A DNA stretch of 64,000 nt. Origin: Saccharospirillaceae bacterium. GTDB taxonomy: Bacteria > Pseudomonadota > Gammaproteobacteria > Pseudomonadales > Natronospirillaceae. Positions 53,567-61,285 of this stretch are shown here, in pieces; the stretch's first letter is position 1; each line of letters begins with the position of its first letter. The DNA lies in assembly GCA_007116635.1 (NCBI GenBank), contig SKIB01000074.1, positions 24,394 through 88,393 on the forward strand, written 5' to 3'. The notes under the pieces are model-generated. The model was not told the DNA's origin. It ran no database searches and worked only from the letters and a program-made list of their open reading frames with translations. Both the position numbers and the translations under genes were made by a program.

Positions 53567-53911
53567 ATGACCCTCGCGACGGTAGACCCCTTATTTGTTA
53601 GCCAAGGTGCCATTGACAAACTTTTGCAACTGATTGAGGAAGAAGAAAATCCGCAATTGATGCTTAGAGTGTATGTAACAGGTGGTGGTTGCGCTGGTTT
53701 TCAGTATGGTTTTGATTTTGACGAGCAGCAGGCAGAAGACGACACTCTCATCAGCCACGGGCAAGCCAGGGTATTGGTAGACTCTATGAGCATTCAATAT
53801 CTGGCGGCCAGTACAATTGATTTTATTGAAGACCTAGGTGGATCGCGTTTTGTTGTGCAAAATCCTAGTGCCACCTCAACCTGTGGCTGCGGCGCATCCT
53901 TCTCTATCTGA
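53567..53911 (+). CDS. erpA: Iron-sulfur cluster insertion protein ErpA
   Basis: A-type carrier delivering [4Fe-4S] or [2Fe-2S] clusters to apo-proteins, including those for isoprenoid synthesis and respiration. The 114 residues carry the three conserved cysteines in VTGGGCAGFQYGFDFD and NPSATSTCGCGASFSI, and MSIQYLAASTIDFIEDLGGS between them. ErpA rather than IscA is indicated by FQYGF and the SRFVVQNPSA context. The downstream GNAT gene overlaps its end. Confidence 0.95.
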   Translation: MTLATVDPLFVSQGAIDKLLQLIEEEENPQLMLRVYVTGGGCAGFQYGFDFDEQQAEDDTLISHGQARVLVDSMSIQYLAASTIDFIEDLGGSRFVVQNPSATSTCGCGASFSI

Positions 53912-54395
53912 TCTTGAGTTTCGGGCTTTGTTGCCTGAGCATGCCTCTGCCTTGCATTCTTTGCTTAACCGAGTGGTGGCCGAAGGTAAATATCTTGCTA
54001 GTCAAACAGCCTTCGCCCTTCCTGTTGTTGAGCAATTCCTTTACCAAAATTGCTTGTCTGCTAACCCCCAGTTTGCACTTTGGCGTGGAGCTGAATTGCA
54101 GGGTTGGTGTGACGCGGTGCGCTCGGTTGCAAAGAGCCAATTAGCTCGCCTTGGCATGGGTTTGGCAGCTGATTACCGGGGCCAGGGTTTGGGTAAGCAA
54201 ATGCTGAAGCTGTTGCAACAGCATTGTCTGACTCTTGATATTGAGCAGTTAGAGTTGCAGGTCTTTGCTGATAATGACGCCGCAATTGGCCTGTATCTTA
54301 ATTGTGGCTTTGAGGTTGTTGGCTGCCGCCAGAAACCCATGCTTAGATCAGGCAAGTCTGTTGATGTTGTTATCATGAGCTGGAGCCTAGGGTGA
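53883..54395 (+). CDS. GNAT-family acetyltransferase
   Basis: About 170 residues with the GNAT core: LGMGLAADYRGQGLGKQMLK is the acetyl-CoA pyrophosphate-binding motif A, and LELQVFADNDAAIGLYLNCG with FEVVGCRQKP is motif B. The substrate is unknown. The open frame begins inside erpA; I chose GTG at 53883 (29-nt overlap), but TTG at 53928 or 53931 is also possible. It overlaps waaA by 4 nt (GTGA), so it is cotranscribed with lipopolysaccharide and Fe-S genes by position only. Confidence 0.8.
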   Translation: MAAAHPSLSDLEFRALLPEHASALHSLLNRVVAEGKYLASQTAFALPVVEQFLYQNCLSANPQFALWRGAELQGWCDAVRSVAKSQLARLGMGLAADYRGQGLGKQMLKLLQQHCLTLDIEQLELQVFADNDAAIGLYLNCGFEVVGCRQKPMLRSGKSVDVVIMSWSLG

Positions 54396-55660
54396 GGCTT
54401 CTATATCACCTATTGTGGCTACTTTCGTTGCCCATTATTCTACTGCGAATGCTATGGCGCTCTAGACGCTTGCCTGCTTATCGCCAGCATTTAGCCATGC
54501 GTCTCGGCTGGGTGCCTGTTATTCCTTCAGGTGCCATTCATTGTCACACGGTCTCGGTCGGCGAATTCTTGGCGGCCTTTCCCTTGATTCAGGCATTACT
54601 GGCTCGTGGCGAACAGATCTTGCTGACCTGCACCACACCTACGGCTAAGGCCCTAATCGACCAGAGGTTAGGCACGGCCTTGGCCAGTGGCCAGTTGCAC
54701 TGGTGCTATTTGCCTTGGGATCACTACTGGTTCGTGCGCCGTTTTTGGCGCCGTACTCAGCCAGGCTTGGTTTTGCTGTTTGAAACCGAACTGTGGCCTG
54801 GTTTGCTGGCCAGAGCTCAAGCCGAGTCCTGTCCGGTGTTATTGCTCAATGCTCGCCTCAGTGCGTCTAGCCTGAATAATTATCAGCGTTATGGCCGTGC
54901 TTTTATGCCCTTGGTTCATGGTCTGGCTGGCATTGCTTGCCAGACGACTGCGGATGCCCAGCGTTTTGCTCAGCTTGGTGTGCCACAGTCCAGGCTGTCA
55001 GTGGTGGGTAATCTCAAACTGTCTTGGCAGCTAACGGATGAGCAGCGGCAGAAAGCCAAGGCCATGAGAGCGCAATTGACACGCTCTCATATTTGGCTGG
55101 CAGCCAGCACTCATCATCCAGAAGAGGCTGAGCTGATTAGGGTGCAGCAGTCCTTGCTGGATTTGCAGTTTGATTGCACCCTGATTTTGGTGCCACGGCA
55201 CCCTGAGCGTGCACCAAGCTTGGCGGCGGATATTAGGCAACAGGGTTTAACGGTGGCGCTTCGCTCAGAAAATCGCTTCAGTGATCAGGATGTGCTGTTA
55301 CTGGATACCATTGGTGAGCTGCGTCATGTTATGGGCGCTGCGCAATTGGTATTCATAGGGGGTAGCTGGGTTGCCAAGGGAGGTCAAAGCCCACTTGAAG
55401 CCTGTGCTTGGTGTCTGCCTATCTTTATGGGGCCAAGTTATTATAACTTTCAGCAAATAGTGCATCAGTTGCAGGCGGTTGGTGCTCTCACTCAGGTTGC
55501 CGACCAGCAGCAGTTAGTACAACAACTAAGTCAATTTTGGCGCCAGCCAGAGTTACAGCAGCAGGCCGGGTCTGCCGCGCTCAATTATTTTACGCAGCAA
55601 TCCGGTAGCCTTGAGGCCTACTGCCAATGGCTAGGGCCCTTTTTAACCAAGGGCAACTAG
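54392..55660 (+). CDS. waaA: 3-deoxy-D-manno-octulosonic acid (Kdo) transferase, GTG start
   Basis: GT30 enzyme adding Kdo to lipid IVA, with an N-terminal membrane anchor (LLYHLLWLLSLPIILLRML). The catalytic Glu sits in HTVSVGEFLAAFPLI. Other conserved parts are LLFETELWPGLLARA, NARLSASS, the CMP-Kdo site LVPRHPERAP, and FIGGSWVAKGGQSPLEAC. The 422 residues are normal. The GTG overlaps the GNAT stop. Only 14 nt separate its stop from the opposing Lon-like gene. Confidence 0.96.
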   Translation: MRLLYHLLWLLSLPIILLRMLWRSRRLPAYRQHLAMRLGWVPVIPSGAIHCHTVSVGEFLAAFPLIQALLARGEQILLTCTTPTAKALIDQRLGTALASGQLHWCYLPWDHYWFVRRFWRRTQPGLVLLFETELWPGLLARAQAESCPVLLLNARLSASSLNNYQRYGRAFMPLVHGLAGIACQTTADAQRFAQLGVPQSRLSVVGNLKLSWQLTDEQRQKAKAMRAQLTRSHIWLAASTHHPEEAELIRVQQSLLDLQFDCTLILVPRHPERAPSLAADIRQQGLTVALRSENRFSDQDVLLLDTIGELRHVMGAAQLVFIGGSWVAKGGQSPLEACAWCLPIFMGPSYYNFQQIVHQLQAVGALTQVADQQQLVQQLSQFWRQPELQQQAGSAALNYFTQQSGSLEAYCQWLGPFLTKGN

Positions 55661-55674
55661 CATTGGTTTGCTTA

Positions 55675-58083
55675 TTAGGCGCCTTCACCTTCTTGTTCTT
55701 CTCCCGCTTCCATACTTTGGTCGTGTAGGTAGCGTAGCTTTTGCATCATGCGTTGATTCAGGCTGCCATCTGGGTACTGGCCTTTGTCATCGATTTTACC
55801 CACTGGTATTCCCATTAGTAGCTCTAGGGCTTGCTCAATATGAGATATGGCCCAAATGTGGAAGCGCCCTGTGGCTACCGCGCGAACGACCTCATCATTG
55901 AGCATCAGATGCTTGATGTTGTCTTTGGGGATGATGACCCCTTGGCTGCCGGTCAGGCCGCGCGCCAGACAGACACGATAATAGCCTTCGATTTTTTCAT
56001 TGACCCCGCCAATGGCTTGGACATCGCCATGTTGGTTCATGGACCCGGTAATGGCCAATGCTTGATCGACTGGGACTTCAGCAATGGCTGATATTAGAGC
56101 GCAGGTTTCGGCCACAGTCGCACTGTCACCATCTACATGGCCATAACTCTGTTCCATGGCAATACTGGCGCTGAACATTAGAGGAAAGTCGCGGCCATAT
56201 ACATGACCAAGGTAGCCATTGAGGATCATTACTCCCTTAGTGTGAATGCTTTGTCCCAGTTCTGCTTCACGCTCAATGTCGACAATGCCCTTGGCGCCGG
56301 CATAGGCCGTGGCAGTGATGCGTGCTGGGCTGCCAAACAGGCTCTCGCCAATTTCGATCACGGTTAGGCCATTAACTCGACCCATGGCTTTTCCCTGGGT
56401 GTCGATAAGCACGGTGCCTTCATGAATTTCTTCCAACATTTGTTCGCTGATACGGCCAGTACGGTGCTGCGAATTGGCTAGAGCTTGTTTAATGTGCGCG
56501 CGCTCAATGCGATTGCTTGCCTCCAGGCTGGCTAGGTAATGCGCTTCACCAATTATCTTGAAAATATTGATGATACGGGCCGTCATCTTGTCTTGGTGTT
56601 CGGCTTGGCGAAGAGCATGTTCGATCAGGGTTTCTACTCCCTGGCGGGCCACTGGAAGGTACTTTTTTTGTTCGACATAGTGTTTGATTCGCCTTACTAG
56701 CAGCTCGATGCTGTCCTTGCTACGTTTGATGCTGTTGTCAAAATCCACCAGTACACGAAACAGTTCATTAAACTCTGGATCCAGATCCAATAGCTGATAA
56801 TAGACCTCACGAGAGCCGACCAGAATGATTCTTACCCTGAGTTGGATGGTTTGAGGGTTTAGTGATATGGGGTTGAAAGCGCTGCTTTCGCTAAAGGGCG
56901 ATTCTAAATTGATGGACTTGGTTTGCAGTGCCAGCTTTAGGGACTCCCAAGAAAAGGGTTCCATTAATAGTTTTTCGGCATCCAAAATAAGGTAGCCACC
57001 ATTGGCGCGGTGCAGTGCGCCAGCACGAATCAACTGGAAATTGGTGGAGGGTGTGCCCTGTTGTAAGGCATATTCGATGCGACCAAACAGATTTTGCCAG
57101 GTGGGCATTAGCTCATAAATAACAGGTAAGCCTTGGTCCGTTTGATTGCTAACCAGAATATTGGGTAGCAATAGGGCGTTAAATTGCTGACGCCGTTCGT
57201 GGTCGGGCTTGGGATCGGTGAGTACTTCATCACTCAATAGTTCTACCAGCAGCATTGGCAGGTGTTGCTTGTACTGGCGCAGGATTTTGAGGACACCTAG
57301 CTGGCTATCCCATTGATGTTCAAGATCACGAATTAGCGGGCGCAGGGCGTTGTTAATGGTTTGGGTATTGAGTTGGCGCATCTGTTCGTTGGATTCACGC
57401 TTCCAACTCGGCAGCTCGAGTAGGGCCTCGGTTAATAAGTCTTCCAGCGATTCAATGCGCTCTTGGAATTGATCACGAACTTCTTCAGGTAATTGGGCAA
57501 ATTCACTTTCATCCAACACCTGGCCGTCAATTTGTACGGCAAACATTAGGTTGTTGCCTTCGCTGATGACGGCAATCTGTTGCTGGCTCCCTGCTCGTTC
57601 TACGCTTTGCAGGGCCTTTTCGTACTTTTTATTAAAGGTCTTTTCAATGCTTGAGCGCTTACGTTGGTAGCTTGGATTTTCGAAGGCGGCAGGGAAGGTG
57701 TCTAATAGTTCATTTATGAACAGTTGCATGTCTTTCTTTAATACTTCGGCCTGACCTGCGGGTAGTTCTAAGGCAATGGGTTCGCGTGGCTGATCAAAGT
57801 TATGGAAATACAGCCAGTCGTTAGCGGCAGGCCGTGATGATGCTTGCTGGCGCACATAGTGAGATACTAGGGATTGTCTGCCTGTGCCGTTTTCGCCCAT
57901 TACATAAAGGTTGTAGCCATTGCCCGGCACATTTAAGCCAAATTCTAAGGCTGATTTAGCCCTAGGCTGACCTAAAAAGTCTGCCGAACCCTGTAATTCG
58001 TCAGTGGCTTCAAATTTCATTTGGGCTAAAGAAATGCGTTTTTTTAATTGTTTTGCGTTGAGAGCTAGGGATTTTTGAATCAT
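55675..58083 (-). CDS. Lon-like (S16) ATP-dependent protease
   Basis: 802 residues of the Lon-related family seen as PA0779-type proteins. The P-loop near residues 63-71 is GENGTGRQS, with Arg where Lys is usual, as in this family. An AAA_32-type insert and a second ATPase region (GGYLILDAEKLL, Walker B-like) follow. The C-terminal Lon protease domain has the Ser-Lys dyad Ser654 (VDGDSATVAE) and Lys697 (GGVNEKIEGYY), spaced 43 residues as in E. coli Lon. The tail is acidic and Glu-rich. The physiological target is unknown. It lies last in the TSUP-lgt-thyA-lipoprotein run. Confidence 0.9.
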   Translation of the reverse strand: MIQKSLALNAKQLKKRISLAQMKFEATDELQGSADFLGQPRAKSALEFGLNVPGNGYNLYVMGENGTGRQSLVSHYVRQQASSRPAANDWLYFHNFDQPREPIALELPAGQAEVLKKDMQLFINELLDTFPAAFENPSYQRKRSSIEKTFNKKYEKALQSVERAGSQQQIAVISEGNNLMFAVQIDGQVLDESEFAQLPEEVRDQFQERIESLEDLLTEALLELPSWKRESNEQMRQLNTQTINNALRPLIRDLEHQWDSQLGVLKILRQYKQHLPMLLVELLSDEVLTDPKPDHERRQQFNALLLPNILVSNQTDQGLPVIYELMPTWQNLFGRIEYALQQGTPSTNFQLIRAGALHRANGGYLILDAEKLLMEPFSWESLKLALQTKSINLESPFSESSAFNPISLNPQTIQLRVRIILVGSREVYYQLLDLDPEFNELFRVLVDFDNSIKRSKDSIELLVRRIKHYVEQKKYLPVARQGVETLIEHALRQAEHQDKMTARIINIFKIIGEAHYLASLEASNRIERAHIKQALANSQHRTGRISEQMLEEIHEGTVLIDTQGKAMGRVNGLTVIEIGESLFGSPARITATAYAGAKGIVDIEREAELGQSIHTKGVMILNGYLGHVYGRDFPLMFSASIAMEQSYGHVDGDSATVAETCALISAIAEVPVDQALAITGSMNQHGDVQAIGGVNEKIEGYYRVCLARGLTGSQGVIIPKDNIKHLMLNDEVVRAVATGRFHIWAISHIEQALELLMGIPVGKIDDKGQYPDGSLNQRMMQKLRYLHDQSMEAGEEQEGEGA

Positions 58084-58112
58084 TAAGTGGAATTGCCTTT
58101 GCAGTGTTGCGG

Positions 58113-58481
58113 CTAGTTGCCGCAGGAAATAGTTGGGAAAACATCGCCGTTAGCGCCGTGGGCATTAATCCTAACCTCAAAGTCAGGCTGGCTAAGCTGC
58201 TCTTGCTCGTTACGCCTTGGGCAAAAGGTGAACAGCATGCTCTCTTGGGTAATGCGGTCCAGGTTATTAAATTCAAGGTCTCGGGGATTAAGTACTCTGA
58301 ATTCCATGGTAAGAGTGTTGCTGGCGTAGCTGTGTTCACGCAGAGTCCAGCCATTGGGTAGGCGTTCACTAACTAGGAGCACAAATTCTTCAGCACTCTC
58401 AGCTCGAGCCCTGGCTTCTGGATTACATGCAGTTAGGCCCAAGCTTATACCAATAACCATTAACACGATCTTTATACGCAT
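58113..58481 (-). CDS. Small predicted lipoprotein
   Basis: 122 residues with a type II signal peptide: MRIKIVLMVIGISLGLTAC, lipobox LTAC with Cys19. The mature part has two further Cys (FTFCPRRN, ISCGN), which could form a disulfide, and no family I recognise. It lies 8 nt after thyA and 29 nt before the Lon-like gene, and uses Lgt, encoded two genes upstream, for its lipid. Confidence 0.75.
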   Translation of the reverse strand: MRIKIVLMVIGISLGLTACNPEARARAESAEEFVLLVSERLPNGWTLREHSYASNTLTMEFRVLNPRDLEFNNLDRITQESMLFTFCPRRNEQEQLSQPDFEVRINAHGANGDVFPTISCGN

Positions 58482-58489
58482 TACCCCTC

Positions 58490-59284
58490 CTAAACGGCCA
58501 CCTCGCCCTTGATGTGCGGGTGTGCCTGATAACCCTGAATCTCAAAGTCGTCATAATGGTAGTCAAATAGGCTGGCTGGACGACGCTTAATAATCAGTTT
58601 AGGCAAAGGATAGGGTTCGCGCGAGATTTGCAGCTCAGTTTGTTGTTGGTGGTTGCTGTAGATATGCACATCGCCCCCCGTCCAGACAAAGTCACCCACC
58701 TCTAGGTCACATTGCTGAGCCAGCATGTGAGTGAGCAGGGCGTAGCTGGCGATATTAAAGGGTAGGCCCAAAAAGACATCGCAGGAGCGTTGATACAGCT
58801 GGCAAGACAGCTTGCCGTCGGCCACATAAAACTGAAACAGGCAGTGGCAGGGAGGCAGGGCCATGTCATTGACCATGCCCGGATTCCAGGCGCAGACCAG
58901 ATGGCGGCGTGAATCTGGATTATGCTTGAGGCTGTGGATTACCTGGCTGATCTGGTCAATGCTCTCACCATTGGGAGCTGGCCAGCTGCGCCATTGATAG
59001 CCATAAACCGGGCCAAGGTTGCCCTGTTCATCGGCCCATTCGTCCCAGATTTTCACCCCATTGTCTTGCAGATAGCGGATGTTGGTGTCACCGGAGAGAA
59101 ACCACAGCAGTTCGTGGATGATGGACCTGAGGTGCAGTTTTTTGGTGGTCACCAGAGGAAAGCCCTGCTGCAAGTCAAAACGCATTTGGTAGCCGAACAC
59201 CGACTGAGTGCCAGTGCCAGTGCGGTCGGCTTTGTGGCTGCCCTGGGCTTTGATGTGGCGAATTAGGTCGTGGTATTGCTGCAT
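58490..59284 (-). CDS. thyA: Thymidylate synthase
   Basis: Methylates dUMP to dTMP with methylene-tetrahydrofolate. 264 residues, identical in length to E. coli ThyA. It has [39 protein letters not shown], the catalytic Cys in [32 protein letters not shown] and [10 protein letters not shown]. It lies 9 nt after lgt, the same pairing as in E. coli. Confidence 0.98.
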   Translation of the reverse strand: MQQYHDLIRHIKAQGSHKADRTGTGTQSVFGYQMRFDLQQGFPLVTTKKLHLRSIIHELLWFLSGDTNIRYLQDNGVKIWDEWADEQGNLGPVYGYQWRSWPAPNGESIDQISQVIHSLKHNPDSRRHLVCAWNPGMVNDMALPPCHCLFQFYVADGKLSCQLYQRSCDVFLGLPFNIASYALLTHMLAQQCDLEVGDFVWTGGDVHIYSNHQQQTELQISREPYPLPKLIIKRRPASLFDYHYDDFEIQGYQAHPHIKGEVAV

Positions 59285-59293
59285 AAAGGCTCC

Positions 59294-60118
59294 TTAGGCT
59301 TTTGTTTTTTGCGCCAGGGCTTTGGCTTCTGGGGTGGGGTATTGTTGGTTGCGGTAGCCCAGCCATAGCAGGGTGGCACCTACCAGAATCATGGGTACTG
59401 ACAGCACCATGCCCATGGTTAGGAAACCGGCCAAAAAGCCAATGTGGGCATCGGGCTCGCGGAAGAACTCAGCGCCAATGCGCGCTGCGCCATAGAGCAC
59501 CATGAACAAACCAGAGGCCGCCATGCGTGGCCGTGGTTTGCTGGTAAACCACCAGAGAATGACAAACACCATTAGGCCCTCGCCAAAGGCCTGGTACAGC
59601 TGTGAAGGGTGGCGGGCAATTTGTAGTGGGTCCATGCTAAACACCATGGCCCAGGGTACATCGGCGGCTCGGCCCCAGAGTTCGCCATTGATGAAGTTGC
59701 CGATACGGCCAAAGAATAAGCCCAGCGCAGCAATGGAAGCCATGTAGTCCCCCACGGTGAAAATGTGTAGCTTACGCGAGCGCGCAAAGAGTATCACCGC
59801 CGCGCAGACGCCTAAGAAGCCACCGTGGAAGGACATGCCACCGCGCCAAATCTTAAAGATATCCAAGGGGTTAGCTAGGTAGTAATCAAGGTTGTAAAAC
59901 AGCACCGATCCCAGACGACCGCCCAGAATCACACCAATGACAATGTACACCAGTAGGTCATTGAGGTGGTCAGGTGTAAGCCCATGCCAGGGGTGTTTTT
60001 TCATGCGCCAAATACTGATGTAGAGACCGAGAATGAAACTCAAGGCAAACATCATGCCGTACCAGCCAATGGCGATGGGGCCTAATTGCAGTAAGATGGG
60101 ATTGAGGTCGTGATACAT
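59294..60118 (-). CDS. lgt: Prolipoprotein diacylglyceryl transferase
   Basis: Membrane enzyme that lipidates the Cys of the lipobox. It has seven hydrophobic segments, the HGG motif in GGMSFHGGFLG, the signature GRIGNFINGELWGR, and HPSQLYQAFGEG. The ATG at 60118 (MYHDLNPILLQLGPIAIGWY) gives 274 residues and lies 2 nt after the TSUP stop; eight more upstream codons are open but do not fit the family. Confidence 0.97.
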   Translation of the reverse strand: MYHDLNPILLQLGPIAIGWYGMMFALSFILGLYISIWRMKKHPWHGLTPDHLNDLLVYIVIGVILGGRLGSVLFYNLDYYLANPLDIFKIWRGGMSFHGGFLGVCAAVILFARSRKLHIFTVGDYMASIAALGLFFGRIGNFINGELWGRAADVPWAMVFSMDPLQIARHPSQLYQAFGEGLMVFVILWWFTSKPRPRMAASGLFMVLYGAARIGAEFFREPDAHIGFLAGFLTMGMVLSVPMILVGATLLWLGYRNQQYPTPEAKALAQKTKA

Positions 60119-60120
60119 AG

Positions 60121-60909
60121 TTATTCTCCTAGAGCAAACCAAAGCATGCGCACGGCCACCAAGACCATGAGCACAGCGAACAAACGCTGCAATAATTGTT
60201 TATCCAAACGCTTAACAAGGCGCGCACCGAAAAAAGCGAACAGCGGGCTGGTTAAAATCAAACCTAGAAAAGCAGTGCCATGCACATAGCCCGTGGCGCT
60301 CATGCCCCCCAGGTGACCAATCAAGACAAAGGTCAGGGTTGCCATCCATGCGATGGGCAGGCCGCAAGCGGCGCTGGTGCCAATGGCCTGCGCCAGACTA
60401 AAGCCTTTTTTGCGCAACAGGGGCACAGTGAAGGTGCCACCACCAATACCCAGTAAAGAGGAGCTTGAGCCTATGGCTAGGCCCCAGATGGCAAGGCCAT
60501 TGGCATTGCCCCTTTGTACCCTAAGTTGTTGGCTGCCGAACCACATGTTTATCGACACATAAAACATTAACATAGCGAAGCCTATCAGCAGCCAAAAAGC
60601 CGGAATGATGCTCACCAAATAGGCGCCCAGCATGGCACCCAGAACTAGCCCTGGCAACAGCTTTTTCAGTGCCGCCATAGAGACATTGCCTTGCTGCTTA
60701 TGGGTTAGGGCGCTGCTGATGGCAGTCAGGCTGATGACAGCAAGGGAGGTGGCAATGGCCATGGGGACTTTTTCAGCATTGCTTACCCCAAGCCAGTTAA
60801 ACAGGATCAGTAAAGCGGGCACTGACACAAGACCGCCACCTAGGCCAAATAGGCCAGCAGTCAGGCCAGCAAGCATGCCAGTGAGCATGTAGAGGTGAAA
60901 ATATTCCAT
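60121..60909 (-). CDS. TSUP (TauE/SafE) family membrane transporter
   Basis: 262 residues with seven or eight hydrophobic helices and the internal repeat of the TSUP family. Its hallmarks are GLFGLGGGLVSVPALLILF near the N terminus and SLLGIGGGTFTVPLLRKKGF in the second half. Members export sulfite or organosulfonates; the substrate here cannot be read from sequence. It is first in the operon with lgt and thyA, an arrangement common in Gammaproteobacteria. Confidence 0.92.
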   Translation of the reverse strand: MEYFHLYMLTGMLAGLTAGLFGLGGGLVSVPALLILFNWLGVSNAEKVPMAIATSLAVISLTAISSALTHKQQGNVSMAALKKLLPGLVLGAMLGAYLVSIIPAFWLLIGFAMLMFYVSINMWFGSQQLRVQRGNANGLAIWGLAIGSSSSLLGIGGGTFTVPLLRKKGFSLAQAIGTSAACGLPIAWMATLTFVLIGHLGGMSATGYVHGTAFLGLILTSPLFAFFGARLVKRLDKQLLQRLFAVLMVLVAVRMLWFALGE

Positions 60910-61285
60910 TGCACTGCTGAGCCTGTTGTTTGAAGGAAGGCTATCTTACCTCTTTTTTCTTCGACCAGCAGCTATGCATTCAATCTAGTCAGCAGCTTGG
61001 AGGCAAGGCATTCTATTGTTCTGTCCATTACTAGGAATCCAGTTGGCGCAGGGCGCGCCATGAGTTAACATAGGTTCTATATTGGTAGTATTCAGGTTGC
61101 TGCTGTGCAATGGCATTATTGGTGATAAATTTGCGCCAAGTCAGTTGGCTTGTGTAAATTTTGTTGGCCAAAGGCTGTGAATTTTTTGCAAAGCAAGAGA
61201 CAATAGACGCCGATTTGTTGGCAGGGTTTCACCCTGGCCAGTGCATTTACCTCTCATTCACTTGGAAATGAAGGATTCTTCGCCC
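60910..61285. other. Intergenic region between TSUP permease and chitobiose phosphorylase
   Basis: 376 bases between divergent genes with no convincing coding frame. It contains an inverted repeat TGGCGC-N5-GCGCCA (61054-61070), a possible weak promoter TTGCGC (61131) with TGTAAA (61153), and a half-site TGTGA at 61176 that could belong to a CRP-like regulator, although the second half is poor. GGGT-TTC-ACCC near 61224-61234 lies close to the chbP ribosome site. None of these is strong enough to name a regulator. Confidence 0.35.
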
